Assembly (NCBI RefSeq): GCF_029522115.1
Contig: NZ_JAKWFK010000023.1
Coordinates: forward strand, 1-64,000
DNA from: Trinickia sp. Y13
GTDB lineage: Bacteria; Pseudomonadota; Gammaproteobacteria; Burkholderiales; Burkholderiaceae
DNA: 64,000 nt
Reading direction: 5' to 3'
Position numbers and translations under genes: made by a program. Shown piece after piece: positions 17,850 through 28,329 of the stretch. The notes under the pieces are model-generated. The model did no database searches. It saw nothing but the letters and a program-made list of their open reading frames with translations, and was not told the origin of the DNA. Positions within the stretch are counted from its first letter, which is position 1, and each line of letters opens with the position of its first letter.

Positions 17850-18326
17850 GCACGGATCGCATTGGGGACTCACTCGGCGCAATTGGCCACGCTGTTTGTT
17901 TTCCATATTCCGAATTGGGACTATTCGACATTATTCCCCCGATTTGTCGGCGGAGGAAAAATGAAGCGGGCTCTCGGGCGATGAAATGCGGCACAGAGTA
18001 TAGCGCCCGCTTTCTTTTATCGATAGTCGGATCACGCAACCGGACGACGCACGCGCATCAATACGTCGCAAGCGCACTCGTTCGAAGCGTGCGGCGTTGC
18101 CCACGCCGGGGCCCCAAACCGGCCGACTACGAGAGCTAGGAGTTGACACAGTCGACGTGCCTGAGCCTTTTCTCCGCTTTGTCGGCGCTAGCCGCAATTC
18201 GTCGCCGCCGCGTGCTATTCGTCGCATGCCGCGCAAAGCGAATCGGTGCGGAAATACACTGCTGTTTTCCTCGCGCGCAAACGCGTCGCATCAAAGATTC
18301 GTCATAAAAAGGAAGAGGCGATTAGC
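17850..18326. other. Divergent intergenic region with candidate promoter and mini-ORF
   Basis: This gap separates the exporter operon (-) from the small membrane protein gene (+). On the minus strand a good -10 element TATACT lies at 18002-17997, about 150 bases upstream of the exporter start, but with a weak -35. On the plus strand GGAGG stands just before a seven-codon frame (17961-17984, MKRALGR) whose stop overlaps an ATG opening a 52-codon frame (17981-18139). Neither frame is recognisable. TTGACA occurs at 18143-18148 without a good -10. Confidence 0.35.
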
Positions 18327-18845
18327 ATGCATTTCATCCCGACTTACGTATATGTTCTGCTCTGCGCACTCGTCTATCTAGGCGTGCGCCGGTGTTTTCC
18401 GCGCACAATGCGCCCCGAGCGCCTGCTCGTGTTTCCGCTCGGCTTCCTGGCCCTCGGTGCAGCGAGCCTTGACCGCGCGTTCCCGGGCGCGGATATATCG
18501 ATGGATGCCGTGTCGCTCGCCATGCTGGCCCTCGGGGCGGGCCTGGGGTGGTTGCACGCAAGCCGTTGGGCTCTACAGTTCAAAGTCACGGATAACCGCG
18601 TCAAAGTGCGCATACCGGGAGATCCGTGCTTGCTTGTGACGCTGTTGCTCTCGTTTGTCTGCAAATTCATCGAGCGTTATGCGATGGCTACGCATGCGTC
18701 CTGGAGCACATCGCTTTCTTTCACATTGCTTTCATTTGCCGCATGGGGCCTCTTGGCGGGCCTGCCTCTCGGGCGCGCGCTCAACGTGGTGGTCCGCTCG
18801 ATGACGCCCAGAACCCGCGACGAAGGCATTCCTAGCTTCGAATAA
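18327..18845 (+). CDS. Small multi-pass membrane protein (DUF6622-like)
   Basis: Predicted 172 aa with about five hydrophobic segments (YVYVLLCALVYLGV, LLVFPLGFLALGAASL, AVSLAMLALGAGLGWL, CLLVTLLLSFVCKFI, SFTLLSFAAWGLLAGL). The ATG at 18327 has AGGAAGAGG upstream and was chosen over an earlier in-frame ATG at 18246, which would add a charged 27-residue tail. General appearance fits the DUF6622 group of uncharacterised proteobacterial membrane proteins, recalled with moderate certainty. Function unknown; it stands alone. Confidence 0.7.
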   Translation: MHFIPTYVYVLLCALVYLGVRRCFPRTMRPERLLVFPLGFLALGAASLDRAFPGADISMDAVSLAMLALGAGLGWLHASRWALQFKVTDNRVKVRIPGDPCLLVTLLLSFVCKFIERYAMATHASWSTSLSFTLLSFAAWGLLAGLPLGRALNVVVRSMTPRTRDEGIPSFE

Positions 18846-19198
18846 TCGACAGCATTGAAGCACCGCCACCGGGCCGATGGAACGACAATTGCTTTTCCGG
18901 AACCACGTCCGTCGGGACGTTGTCCGTGCCCGCCGCCTTCGCCGTAAAGGACGCAGAAGGACGCAGCGCATTGCCGCTTCGTTCGGGCGCATACCTTCCG
19001 TGCGCATGACAAAGGGCTAGACCCTCGCAATCTGCAACGCGTTGCGTATCATATACAGCGCGGCACGACCCAAACGAAGCAAAAACCGCCGCGGGCGGCG
19101 GTGGCTCATGCCGGATTGCCGGCTAGTCCATCGCGAACTCGTCGCGAGGCGCCAATGCCGCCTGTGCCAGCTCACTCCATTTGTGCATATCGATCGCT
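18846..19198. other. Intergenic region with palindrome and terminator-like hairpin
   Basis: No gene is supported. It holds a tandem duplication of AAGGACGCAG at 18946-18965, a perfect 12-base palindrome GCAACGCGTTGC at 19034-19045 and a terminator-like hairpin on the minus strand (19081-19101). The first could be chance; the palindrome is a candidate operator for the downstream hybrid kinase gene. Confidence 0.45.
19081..19101 (-). terminator. Terminator-like hairpin without an obvious gene
   Basis: Read on the minus strand it is CCGCCG, loop CCCG, CGGCGG, then TTTTT, the form of a short intrinsic terminator. No minus-strand gene lies immediately upstream; the region to its right is a plus-strand kinase gene. 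It could end an antisense or small RNA, or be coincidental in GC-rich DNA. Confidence 0.35.
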
Positions 19199-20590
19199 AT
19201 GTCTGATCACAGCCGAGGACGTTCGCCCGAACGCCGTGACGCTCCATCGAACGGCGGCGAAATTCGGGTCGATGGGGCGCACGCGAGCGACGCGCTTGAT
19301 GGCAAACGGCACACCGAGGATGCGAGCCAGCCTCCCATCGCCCAACTCGAACGCGAATTGCAGCGCACGCGCGAGCAACTGCAGGCGGCAAGCGAAGCGC
19401 TACGGATTGTCAAAGCCGAGCTCAGCGCAAAGTCCGAGGAAACGAGCAAGATCAACGACGAAGTGGAGCGGCGGCGCGACGAGTTCCTGGCTGTCGTATC
19501 GCACGAGCTGAAGCACCCGTTGAACCTGATCAGCGCGAACACGGAACTCATCGCACGCTCGGCCGAAGCCCGCGCAAACGCGGCGATCGCCCGAGCGGCC
19601 GATACGATACGCCGCACCGTCCTCGGGCAAGCGCAGATCATCGACGACTTGCTCGACATGTCGCGTCTGCGCACCGGCAAATTGTCGATCACGCGACGGC
19701 CCGTCGACCTCAAGGAAATCGTGCAACGCATCTGTCATACGATGCACGACGAAGCGCAGCGCAAGGATGTCGATTTCCGGCTTTCGGTGCCGAGCGAGCC
19801 GGTATCCGTGAACGCCGACCTCACGCGAATCGAGCAAATCGTCTGGAACCTCGTCAGCAATGCGCTCAAATTCACCGACGGCGACGGCAAAATCGTCGTC
19901 CAGCTTTCGATCGACGAATATGACGCGGTCCTGAGCGTGACCGACAGCGGTGTCGGCATCGATCCGGCTACGCTGCCGCATATCTTCGAGATGTACCGGC
20001 AAAGCCGCGTCACCGCTGCGGCCGTACGCGGCGGCCTCGGTATCGGGCTGTCGCTCGTCAAAGAACTGGTCGCGATCCATGGCGGCCAGGTACGAGCCCA
20101 TTCCGAAGGACTCGGGCGCGGCGCAACCTTCACCGTCAAGCTGCCGCGAATCGTCGAGACGGTCCCCGATGCGGCTGGCGGCCCGAACTCGACGGCCTTC
20201 TTGCGAGGCGAGCGCGTGTTGATCGTCGACGACGATCAGGAAACGCTCGAGGCGTTCAAACTGCTGCTGGAAATGGAGGGCGCAGCGGTGACCATCGCCA
20301 CGAGCGGCGACGAAGCGCTCGAATCGCTCGGCAAGCTGACGCCATCGGTGATCTTGTCGGATCTCGGCATGCCCGGCATGAGCGGCTTGGAATTCATCCA
20401 GGCCGTGCGCCGACGGCCCGAGTTCGCATCGATCAAGGCCATTGCGCTCAGCGGCTTCGGCAGAGCGTCGGATGTCGAGGAGGCCGCGCGGGCGGGATTC
20501 GATGCGCATTTGACCAAGCCCGTCATGCTCGATGCGTTGTTGAGCGCCATCGCGCAAGTGCAAACGAAGCCGCGGTCGGCTGCACCGTAA
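19199..20590 (+). CDS. Soluble hybrid histidine kinase/response regulator
   Basis: Predicted 463 aa with no membrane segment. Residues about 40-95 form a coiled coil. The HisKA domain has VVSHELKHPLN with the phospho-acceptor His near residue 102. The ATPase domain shows NLVSNALKFTDGDGK (N box), TDSGVGID and GGLGIGLSLVKELVAIHGG. The C-terminal receiver has LIVDDDQ, the acceptor Asp in LSDLGMPGMSG and Lys in HLTKPVMLDALL. No sensor domain is visible, so it is either cytosolic or partnered with another receptor. The ATG at 19199 was taken; a TTG at 19181 is possible. Target unknown. Confidence 0.9.
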   Translation: MSDHSRGRSPERRDAPSNGGEIRVDGAHASDALDGKRHTEDASQPPIAQLERELQRTREQLQAASEALRIVKAELSAKSEETSKINDEVERRRDEFLAVVSHELKHPLNLISANTELIARSAEARANAAIARAADTIRRTVLGQAQIIDDLLDMSRLRTGKLSITRRPVDLKEIVQRICHTMHDEAQRKDVDFRLSVPSEPVSVNADLTRIEQIVWNLVSNALKFTDGDGKIVVQLSIDEYDAVLSVTDSGVGIDPATLPHIFEMYRQSRVTAAAVRGGLGIGLSLVKELVAIHGGQVRAHSEGLGRGATFTVKLPRIVETVPDAAGGPNSTAFLRGERVLIVDDDQETLEAFKLLLEMEGAAVTIATSGDEALESLGKLTPSVILSDLGMPGMSGLEFIQAVRRRPEFASIKAIALSGFGRASDVEEAARAGFDAHLTKPVMLDALLSAIAQVQTKPRSAAP

Positions 20591-20591
20591 C

Positions 20592-20619
20592 GGCTGTCGG
20601 TTTTAGGCTGTCGGTTTTA
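20592..20619. repeat. Tandem duplication of a 14-base unit
   Basis: GGCTGTCGGTTTTA occurs twice head to tail directly after the hybrid kinase stop codon and just before the convergent regulator gene end. It is a short duplication with no recognised function. Confidence 0.85.
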
Positions 20620-20641
20620 GGCTTTCGCCGCTGCTCGCCCC

Positions 20642-21256
20642 CTACAAAAGGTTGGGCGTGCCGACCCACATGAGCAAGGCCTCCTGCTCTCCCGTGTTTT
20701 CCCAATAATGCGCATCGGTCGAATCGTAATGCGCCGAATCGCCTTCGCGGAAGACGTAGGTCTTGCCTTCGAGCGTCAATGTCACGGTGCCCGAGAGCAC
20801 ATACCAGAACTGCTCGCCCGCGCGTGCGGTGATGTCGTCGAGCTTGCGCCCGGCCGGGATGCGCACGAGCAGCGCCTCCATGCGGCCGCCGGCGGTGATT
20901 CGCGTGAGCCGCGCGAAACGCTTGTCGGCATCGGCAAAGCCGAAGAAGGTCAGGTGATCGCCGCGCGCGACGAATCGTTCCTCGCGCGGCGCGTCGAGCA
21001 AATACTGCACCTCGACGCCGAGCACGCGAGCGATCGACACTAACGTCGCGAGCGAAGGCCGCGCTCGGCCACGCTCGATCTGCGACAAGAACGGCGTGGA
21101 GATGCCCGCGCGCGTGGCGGTCTCGTCGAGCGTCAACGCCAAGCGCTGGCGCAACGAGCGAATCTTCGGTCCAAGCACGGTGGACTGCGCCCGGTCATCC
21201 TCGATCCATGCGCCGTGTTCGTAAGTCTTGCGGTGGCGCCTCATGCCGTCATTCAT
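20642..21256 (-). CDS. XRE-family regulator with C-terminal cupin domain
   Basis: Predicted 204 aa. A helix-turn-helix at about residues 35-90 (LRQRLALTLDETATRAG, ISTPFLSQIERGRARPSLAT) is followed by a cupin (AGEQFWYVLSGTVTLTLEGK, GDSAHYDSTDAHYW). The usual metal-binding histidines of the first cupin motif are missing, suggesting a ligand sensor and not an enzyme. The ATG at 21256 overlaps the stop of the RND pump gene (ATGA), so pump and regulator are co-translated; a second ATG at 21244 is possible. It is a paralogue of the regulator at 37497-38072: both end with the pattern WVGTP-x-L. Confidence 0.9.
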   Translation of the reverse strand: MNDGMRRHRKTYEHGAWIEDDRAQSTVLGPKIRSLRQRLALTLDETATRAGISTPFLSQIERGRARPSLATLVSIARVLGVEVQYLLDAPREERFVARGDHLTFFGFADADKRFARLTRITAGGRMEALLVRIPAGRKLDDITARAGEQFWYVLSGTVTLTLEGKTYVFREGDSAHYDSTDAHYWENTGEQEALLMWVGTPNLL

Positions 21257-24200
21257 GACGACTCCCTTTCGGGATCGGGCACGCCGTCGGCACTCGCTTG
21301 TTCGCGGTCTGCTTTCCGCTCGCCGCCCGACGAAGCGCGCCGCTGCGTTGCGCGCATGACGACATGGAATGCAACGGGCGTGAATGCGAGGCCGAGGACC
21401 GTCGCTGCGATCACGCCGCCGAACACGCCGGTGCCGATCGAATGGCGGCTTTCCGAGCCACCTCCGCTCGAGAACACGAGTGGCACGACGCCCAGCAAGA
21501 ATGCCGCCGACGTCATCACGATGGGCCTGAAACGCATCGCACATGCTTGCACGATCGCATCTACGAGCGCGACGCCGTGAGTGCGCGCATCGCGTGCGAA
21601 TTGCACGATCAAGATCGCATTCTTCCCGGCGAGCCCGATGACGGTCACCAGCCCGATTTTGAAGTAGATGTCGTTCGGCAAACCTCGCACGAGCATCGCC
21701 GCGACAGCGCCGATCATGCCGAGCGGCACGACGATCAGCACCGAAAGCGGAATCGACCAACTTTCATAGAGCGCGGCAAGCGCCATGAAAACAGCGAGCA
21801 ACGATAAGCCGATGAGAAGCGGCGTCTGCCGTGCAGCCTGCGTTTCCGCCAGCGCCGCATCGGCCCAATCGTAGGCTGTGCCCTGGGGCAGTTGCGCAGC
21901 CAGCCGCTCCATTTCCGCCATCGCCGCACCGGAGCTGTAGCCGTCCCCCGCACGGCCCGTCACGTCGAGCGACGGATAGCCGTTGTAGCGCGCCAGCACG
22001 GTGGGCCCGCGCGACCACTTCAACGACGCAAACGCAGAGAACGGCACCATCTTGCCGACCGAATTGCGCACCGCCAGGCTCAGCAAATCGGCATCGGCCA
22101 TGCGCGCTTGGGACTCGGCCGTTACCAGCACGCGCAACATGCGGCCCGCGGCGGGGTAATCGTCGACGTACGACATGCCGAACGTGTTGCCGAGCACGTC
22201 TTCGATCGCATCGAACGACACATTCATCGCATACGCCTTGGCCCGATCGACCTCGAGCACGACACGCGGCGCATCGGGCAGCGTCTCGGAATGAACATCG
22301 GCCAGCACGGCACTCTTGCGCGCCAATTCGAGCATATGCTCGCGGGCCGCTTCCAAGCCGGCATTGCCCATGCCGCCGCGGTCCTCGAGATGGAACGTGA
22401 AGCCCTCCGCATGGCCCATTCCAGGAACCGATGGCGGCAATTGCGCGATCACCTGGCCATCTCCGATCTTCTCGAACGACTGATTCAAACGGTCGCGCAA
22501 CGCAAGCGCATCTATGTTGCGACGCGACCAGTCCTTCAGAGCAACGAACGCCATGCCAACGTTTTGACCGTTGCCCGCAAAGCTCCAACCGATCACGCTC
22601 GTCACGTTCTCGACCGCGCTTTGCCGATGAAGAATGTCCTCGACCTGGCGAATGACGGCGTAGGTGCGTTGCTGCGATGCCCCGGGCGGCAATTGCACCA
22701 TCACCTGAAGCTGGCCCTGGTCCTCGGTCGGCAGAAACCCGCCGGGCAACGATGCATACAACAGCGCGCCGATACCTATCATGACCAGATGCACGGCGAA
22801 GAAACGCTTAGGATGACGAAGCAACTTCGCGACGATCGCGCGATAGCGGTCCGATGCTCGTTCGAACCCCCGAAGAAACCGCGCAGCCATGCCGCGGCCC
22901 GTCGCGCCCTCATCGCGCGGCGGCTTGAGCAAGTTCGCACACAGCGCGGGGGCGAGCGAAAGCGCCATGAACGCGGAAACGAGGATCGCCGCAATCATGG
23001 CGATCGAGAACTGACGATAGATGCCGCCGACGCCGCCGTCGAAGAACGCCATCGGGACGAATACCGCCGTCAGCACGGCCGTGACGCCGACGATCGCCCC
23101 GCCGATCTGCGCCATCGCCTTGCGCGTCGCCTCGCGCGGCGCAAGCCCTTCGTCGCGCATGATGCGCTCGATGTTTTCGACGACGACGATCGCGTCGTCG
23201 ACCAGAATCCCGATCGCCAGGACCAGCCCAAACAACGTGAAAACGTTGATCGAAAGCCCGAACGCGTACATGGCCGCGAACGCGCCCATCAGCGCGACCG
23301 GAATCACGATCGTGGGCACGAGCGTATAGCGAAGATCGCGCAGAAACAGCCACATCACGCAAAACACCAACACGATCGCTTCGATCAGCGTGAGCAGGAC
23401 TTCGCTAATCGCAATCTTGACGAAATGCGCCCCGTCATACGGAATCTCGACGGCGATCCCAGGCGGCAAGGTCTTCGACAGTTCGGCGACGCGCCGGTGA
23501 ATCGCGTTCGAGGTTTCGAGCGCGTTGCCGAGCGGCCCGAGTTGGATGCCGACCGTCGCGGCAGGCTTGCCGTTCAAGCGCGACCAGAAGGTGTACGTGT
23601 CGCGCCCGAGTTCGACGCGCGCGACATCGCCGAGCCGCACGACCGAGCCGTCGGGCTGCGCCTTGAGCACGATGGCGGCGAACTCCTGCGCCGTACGCAA
23701 TTGGCCGCGCACAGTGACCGAGGCCGTCAACGCCTGTCCGTCGACGGCCGGCGCATCGCCTATCGCCCCCGCGGTGACCGTCGCGTTCTGCGCGCGGATG
23801 GCCGTCGAGACGTCGGCCGGGGACAGCCCGTACTCGCGCAGCTTCATAGGATCGAGCCACACCCGCATCGCGCGATCGGCGTCCCACAGTTGCGCCGCGC
23901 CCACACCGGGCGTGCGCTTGAGCTCGCGCAACAAAAACCGGTTCAAGTAGTCGCTGAGCGCGGCCGAATCGCGCGTTCCATCCGTCGACACGAGCGTCAC
24001 GAGCATGAGGAACGTATTTGCCGCCTTGAACACCGAAATGCCCTGTTGCACCGCTTGCTGCGGCAACCGCGGCTCGATTTGCTTCAAGCGGTTCTGCACG
24101 TCTACCATCGCCAAATCGGGATTAGTCCCGGCCGCGAACGTAGCGACGATTTCGACTTCGCCCAGCGCATCGCTCGTCGTCTCGTAGTACTGCAGGCCCT

Positions 24201-24417
24201 CCGCGCCGTCCAAGCTCTGCTCCATCAAGCTCGCGACGTTGCTATCGACCTCTTCCGCCGATGCGCCTGGATACTGCGCATCGATGATGACGCGCGGCGG
24301 TGCGAGCCGCGGATACTGGGCGACGGGCAGCATCGGCAACGCGAGCGCACCCGCGACGATGATCGAGAGCGCGACGATCCATGCGAACACCGGACGGTCG
24401 ATGAAAAAAGACGGCAC
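21253..24417 (-). CDS. RND-family multidrug efflux permease (HAE1/AcrB type), without partner genes
   Basis: Predicted 1054 aa, full length for the family. It starts MPSFFIDRPVFAWIVALSII and shows the usual repeats: porter domain AQYPGASAEEVDSNVASLME, the relay region FGLVLAIGILVDDAIVVVEN with the two Asp, and LPGGFLPTEDQGQLQVMVQL at the start of the second half. The start is GTG with GGAGG upstream. Such pumps normally need a periplasmic adaptor and TolC channel, but neither is encoded next to it; the neighbours are the YejF gene upstream and a co-translated XRE-cupin regulator downstream. The acidic relay residues being present suggests it is functional. Confidence 0.92.
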   Translation of the reverse strand: MPSFFIDRPVFAWIVALSIIVAGALALPMLPVAQYPRLAPPRVIIDAQYPGASAEEVDSNVASLMEQSLDGAEGLQYYETTSDALGEVEIVATFAAGTNPDLAMVDVQNRLKQIEPRLPQQAVQQGISVFKAANTFLMLVTLVSTDGTRDSAALSDYLNRFLLRELKRTPGVGAAQLWDADRAMRVWLDPMKLREYGLSPADVSTAIRAQNATVTAGAIGDAPAVDGQALTASVTVRGQLRTAQEFAAIVLKAQPDGSVVRLGDVARVELGRDTYTFWSRLNGKPAATVGIQLGPLGNALETSNAIHRRVAELSKTLPPGIAVEIPYDGAHFVKIAISEVLLTLIEAIVLVFCVMWLFLRDLRYTLVPTIVIPVALMGAFAAMYAFGLSINVFTLFGLVLAIGILVDDAIVVVENIERIMRDEGLAPREATRKAMAQIGGAIVGVTAVLTAVFVPMAFFDGGVGGIYRQFSIAMIAAILVSAFMALSLAPALCANLLKPPRDEGATGRGMAARFLRGFERASDRYRAIVAKLLRHPKRFFAVHLVMIGIGALLYASLPGGFLPTEDQGQLQVMVQLPPGASQQRTYAVIRQVEDILHRQSAVENVTSVIGWSFAGNGQNVGMAFVALKDWSRRNIDALALRDRLNQSFEKIGDGQVIAQLPPSVPGMGHAEGFTFHLEDRGGMGNAGLEAAREHMLELARKSAVLADVHSETLPDAPRVVLEVDRAKAYAMNVSFDAIEDVLGNTFGMSYVDDYPAAGRMLRVLVTAESQARMADADLLSLAVRNSVGKMVPFSAFASLKWSRGPTVLARYNGYPSLDVTGRAGDGYSSGAAMAEMERLAAQLPQGTAYDWADAALAETQAARQTPLLIGLSLLAVFMALAALYESWSIPLSVLIVVPLGMIGAVAAMLVRGLPNDIYFKIGLVTVIGLAGKNAILIVQFARDARTHGVALVDAIVQACAMRFRPIVMTSAAFLLGVVPLVFSSGGGSESRHSIGTGVFGGVIAATVLGLAFTPVAFHVVMRATQRRASSGGERKADREQASADGVPDPERESS

Positions 24418-24539
24418 GTGCTTGCATCCTCCGTTGTTGTTGTTTGGCGTGATGTGTCTCGTCCATGCGATGCGAGCGCTAGCTCAAACGTACCGGCTTG
24501 CGCCGCTCTACGTCGCGTTACGCCTACAACGCTGCTCCC

Positions 24540-26176
<1,637 letters not shown>

Positions 26177-26177
<1 letters not shown>

Positions 26178-27295
26178 CACTTCGCTCCCCCGAAAGCGGA
26201 CCCGCGGTTGCGCGTATCGAGCGCGTTGCGCAGCGCGTCTCCCATGAACGTCAACAACAGCAGCGTCACGACCAGCGCAGCGAATGCGGAAATGGAAATC
26301 CACCAGGCATCGAGATTGTTCTTGCCTTCTTGCAACAGCTCGCCAAGGCTTGGGGTGGGCGGCGGCACGCCCAGGCCTAGGAAATCGAGGCTCGTGAGCG
26401 AGAGGATCGCGGCGCTCATGCGAAACGGCAGGAACGTGATGACAGGCGTCAGGCTGTTGGGCAGCACGTGACGCCAGATGATCTGCCAATTCGAGAGCCC
26501 CATCGTGCGCGCGGCTTTCACGTAATCGAGCGAGCGGTTGCGCAGAAATTCGGCGCGCACATAGTCGGACAGCACGAGCCATCCGAACATCGACAGCAGA
26601 ATGAACAGCAGCCACAGCGTAGGCTCGAAGATCGAGGCGAAGATGATGAGCAGATAGAGATCGGGCATAGACGCCCAAATCTCGATCAAGCGTTGCCCGA
26701 TCAGATCGGTGCGGCCACCGTAGAACCCTTGCAACGCCCCGGTGAGGACGCCGAAGAAAACGCCCGATGCGGTCAACGCCAACGCCATGAGCACCGACAC
26801 GCGGAAGCCGTATAACAAGCGCGAAAGCACGTCGCGTCCGAACTGGTCGGTCCCGAGCCAATTGGCCGATGACGGCGGCGCGGGGAACGGCCGCACGGCG
26901 AAGTAATCGATGGTGTCGTAGTAGTTATGGTTCGGCGGATAGATTGCGAAATTGCCGTTCGATTCGATCCGTGACCGAATATACGGATCGAGAAAGTTCG
27001 TCTTTGCGGGGAAATCGCCGCCGAACTGCGTTTCCGGATAAGTCTTCACGATCGGAAAGTAGTAATGGCCGTCGTAGCGCACGACGAGCGGCTTGTCGTT
27101 GCATAGCACCTCGCCCATGAGGCTGACGACGAACAGCACGGCGAAGATCAGCAGGCTCCAATAGCCGAGCCGCTGCTGCTTGAAGCGAAGCCACGTGCGC
27201 CGCCACGGCGAGGGCGACGCTAGCGGGACGCCGGCCGCCTTAGCGGTCCATGCGGTCGAATTGGATGCGGGGGTCGACGAGGACATAGCAGACAT
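26177..27295 (-). CDS. yejE: Peptide ABC importer permease YejE
   Basis: Predicted 372 aa. The N-terminal segment (YWSLLIFAVLFVVSLMGEVL) and a long periplasmic loop (about residues 70-150, with YYFPIVKTYPETQFGGDFPA) are typical of YejE, followed by the BPD_transp_1 domain with five segments and the EAA-like motif DYVKAARTMGLSNWQIIWRH. The start overlaps the YejB gene by 56 bases, an unusually long overlap; a second ATG at 27286 is equally possible. It pairs with YejB as the membrane channel. Confidence 0.92.
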
Positions 27296-28298
27296 CAGCG
27301 ATGAGTTTGGTGACGAGACCGATCAATGTGAACAAGAACAACGAGCCGAGCACCACGGGGTAGTCGCGGCGGATCACCGAGTCGTATGAAAGCTGGCCCA
27401 TGCCGTCGAGCGAGAACAGCGTCTCGATCAGCAGGTTGCCGTTCAAAAATGCGCCGACGAACGCGGCGGGCAGGCCCGTCAGCAGGGGAATGGCGGCATT
27501 GCGCAATACATGCTTGCCCAGCACGTCGCGTTCGGGCGCCCCCTTGGCGCGGGCCGTGAGCACGTATTGCCGGCCGATTTCCTCGAGGAAAGTGTTCTTC
27601 GTGAGAATTGTCACGATGGCGAAATTGCCGACGACCGACGCCGTAACGGGCAACACCATGTGCCACAGGTAGTCGAGCGCTTTGCCAAAGGTCGTCAGAT
27701 CGGCGAAGTTGTCGGAGGTCAGTCCGCGCATCGGAAACACCTGCCAAAACGTGCCGCCGCCGAACAACATCAATAGCAACACGCCCAGCACGAAGCCGGG
27801 TATCGCATATCCGACCAACACCAGCACGCTCGTTACCGCGTCGAATCGAGACCCGTTGCGCACGGCCTTCGCAATGCCGAGCGGCACCGAAATTGCGTAG
27901 GTGAGCACGATCGTCCACAAGCCCAGCGAAATCGATACGGGCAGCTTGTTGCGAATCACGCGCCACACGCTCGCATGCTGAAAGTACGACTGACCGAGAT
28001 CGAACGTCGCGTAGTGCTTGAGCATCAGGAAATAGCGTGTGAGCGGCGGCTTGTCGAAACCGAACTGCTTCTTGATTTGTTCGATCTGCTGCGGGTCGAC
28101 GCCCTGGCTCGCGTGATATCCACCACCGCCACCGCCCCCGCCATCACCGCCGTGGTTGGCTTGGCCGTGGCGCAGTTGAGTCACCATCTGCTCGACGGGG
28201 CCCCCAGGCACGAACTGCGTGACGACGAAAGTCAGCGTAACGACGCCGATCAGTGTCGGAATCATCAGCAGCAAACGTCGAAGAATATAAGCGAACAT
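27240..28298 (-). CDS. yejB: Peptide ABC importer permease YejB
   Basis: Predicted 352 aa. It begins MFAYILRRLLLMIPTLIGVV, then FVVTQFVPGGPVEQM, matching the OppB/YejB entry. The permease motif is YVLTARAKGAPERDVLGKHV. Between residues about 52 and 62 there is a run of eight glycines (GGDG followed by G8 and YHAS), a repetitive codon tract in DNA at about 28120-28150. Length is normal for the family. It starts 31 bases after the YejA stop. Confidence 0.92.
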   Translation of the reverse strand: MFAYILRRLLLMIPTLIGVVTLTFVVTQFVPGGPVEQMVTQLRHGQANHGGDGGGGGGGGYHASQGVDPQQIEQIKKQFGFDKPPLTRYFLMLKHYATFDLGQSYFQHASVWRVIRNKLPVSISLGLWTIVLTYAISVPLGIAKAVRNGSRFDAVTSVLVLVGYAIPGFVLGVLLLMLFGGGTFWQVFPMRGLTSDNFADLTTFGKALDYLWHMVLPVTASVVGNFAIVTILTKNTFLEEIGRQYVLTARAKGAPERDVLGKHVLRNAAIPLLTGLPAAFVGAFLNGNLLIETLFSLDGMGQLSYDSVIRRDYPVVLGSLFLFTLIGLVTKLIADVCYVLVDPRIQFDRMDR

Positions 28299-28329
28299 GG
28301 CCGTTAGAAATCCTCGGTATTTCGATCTG

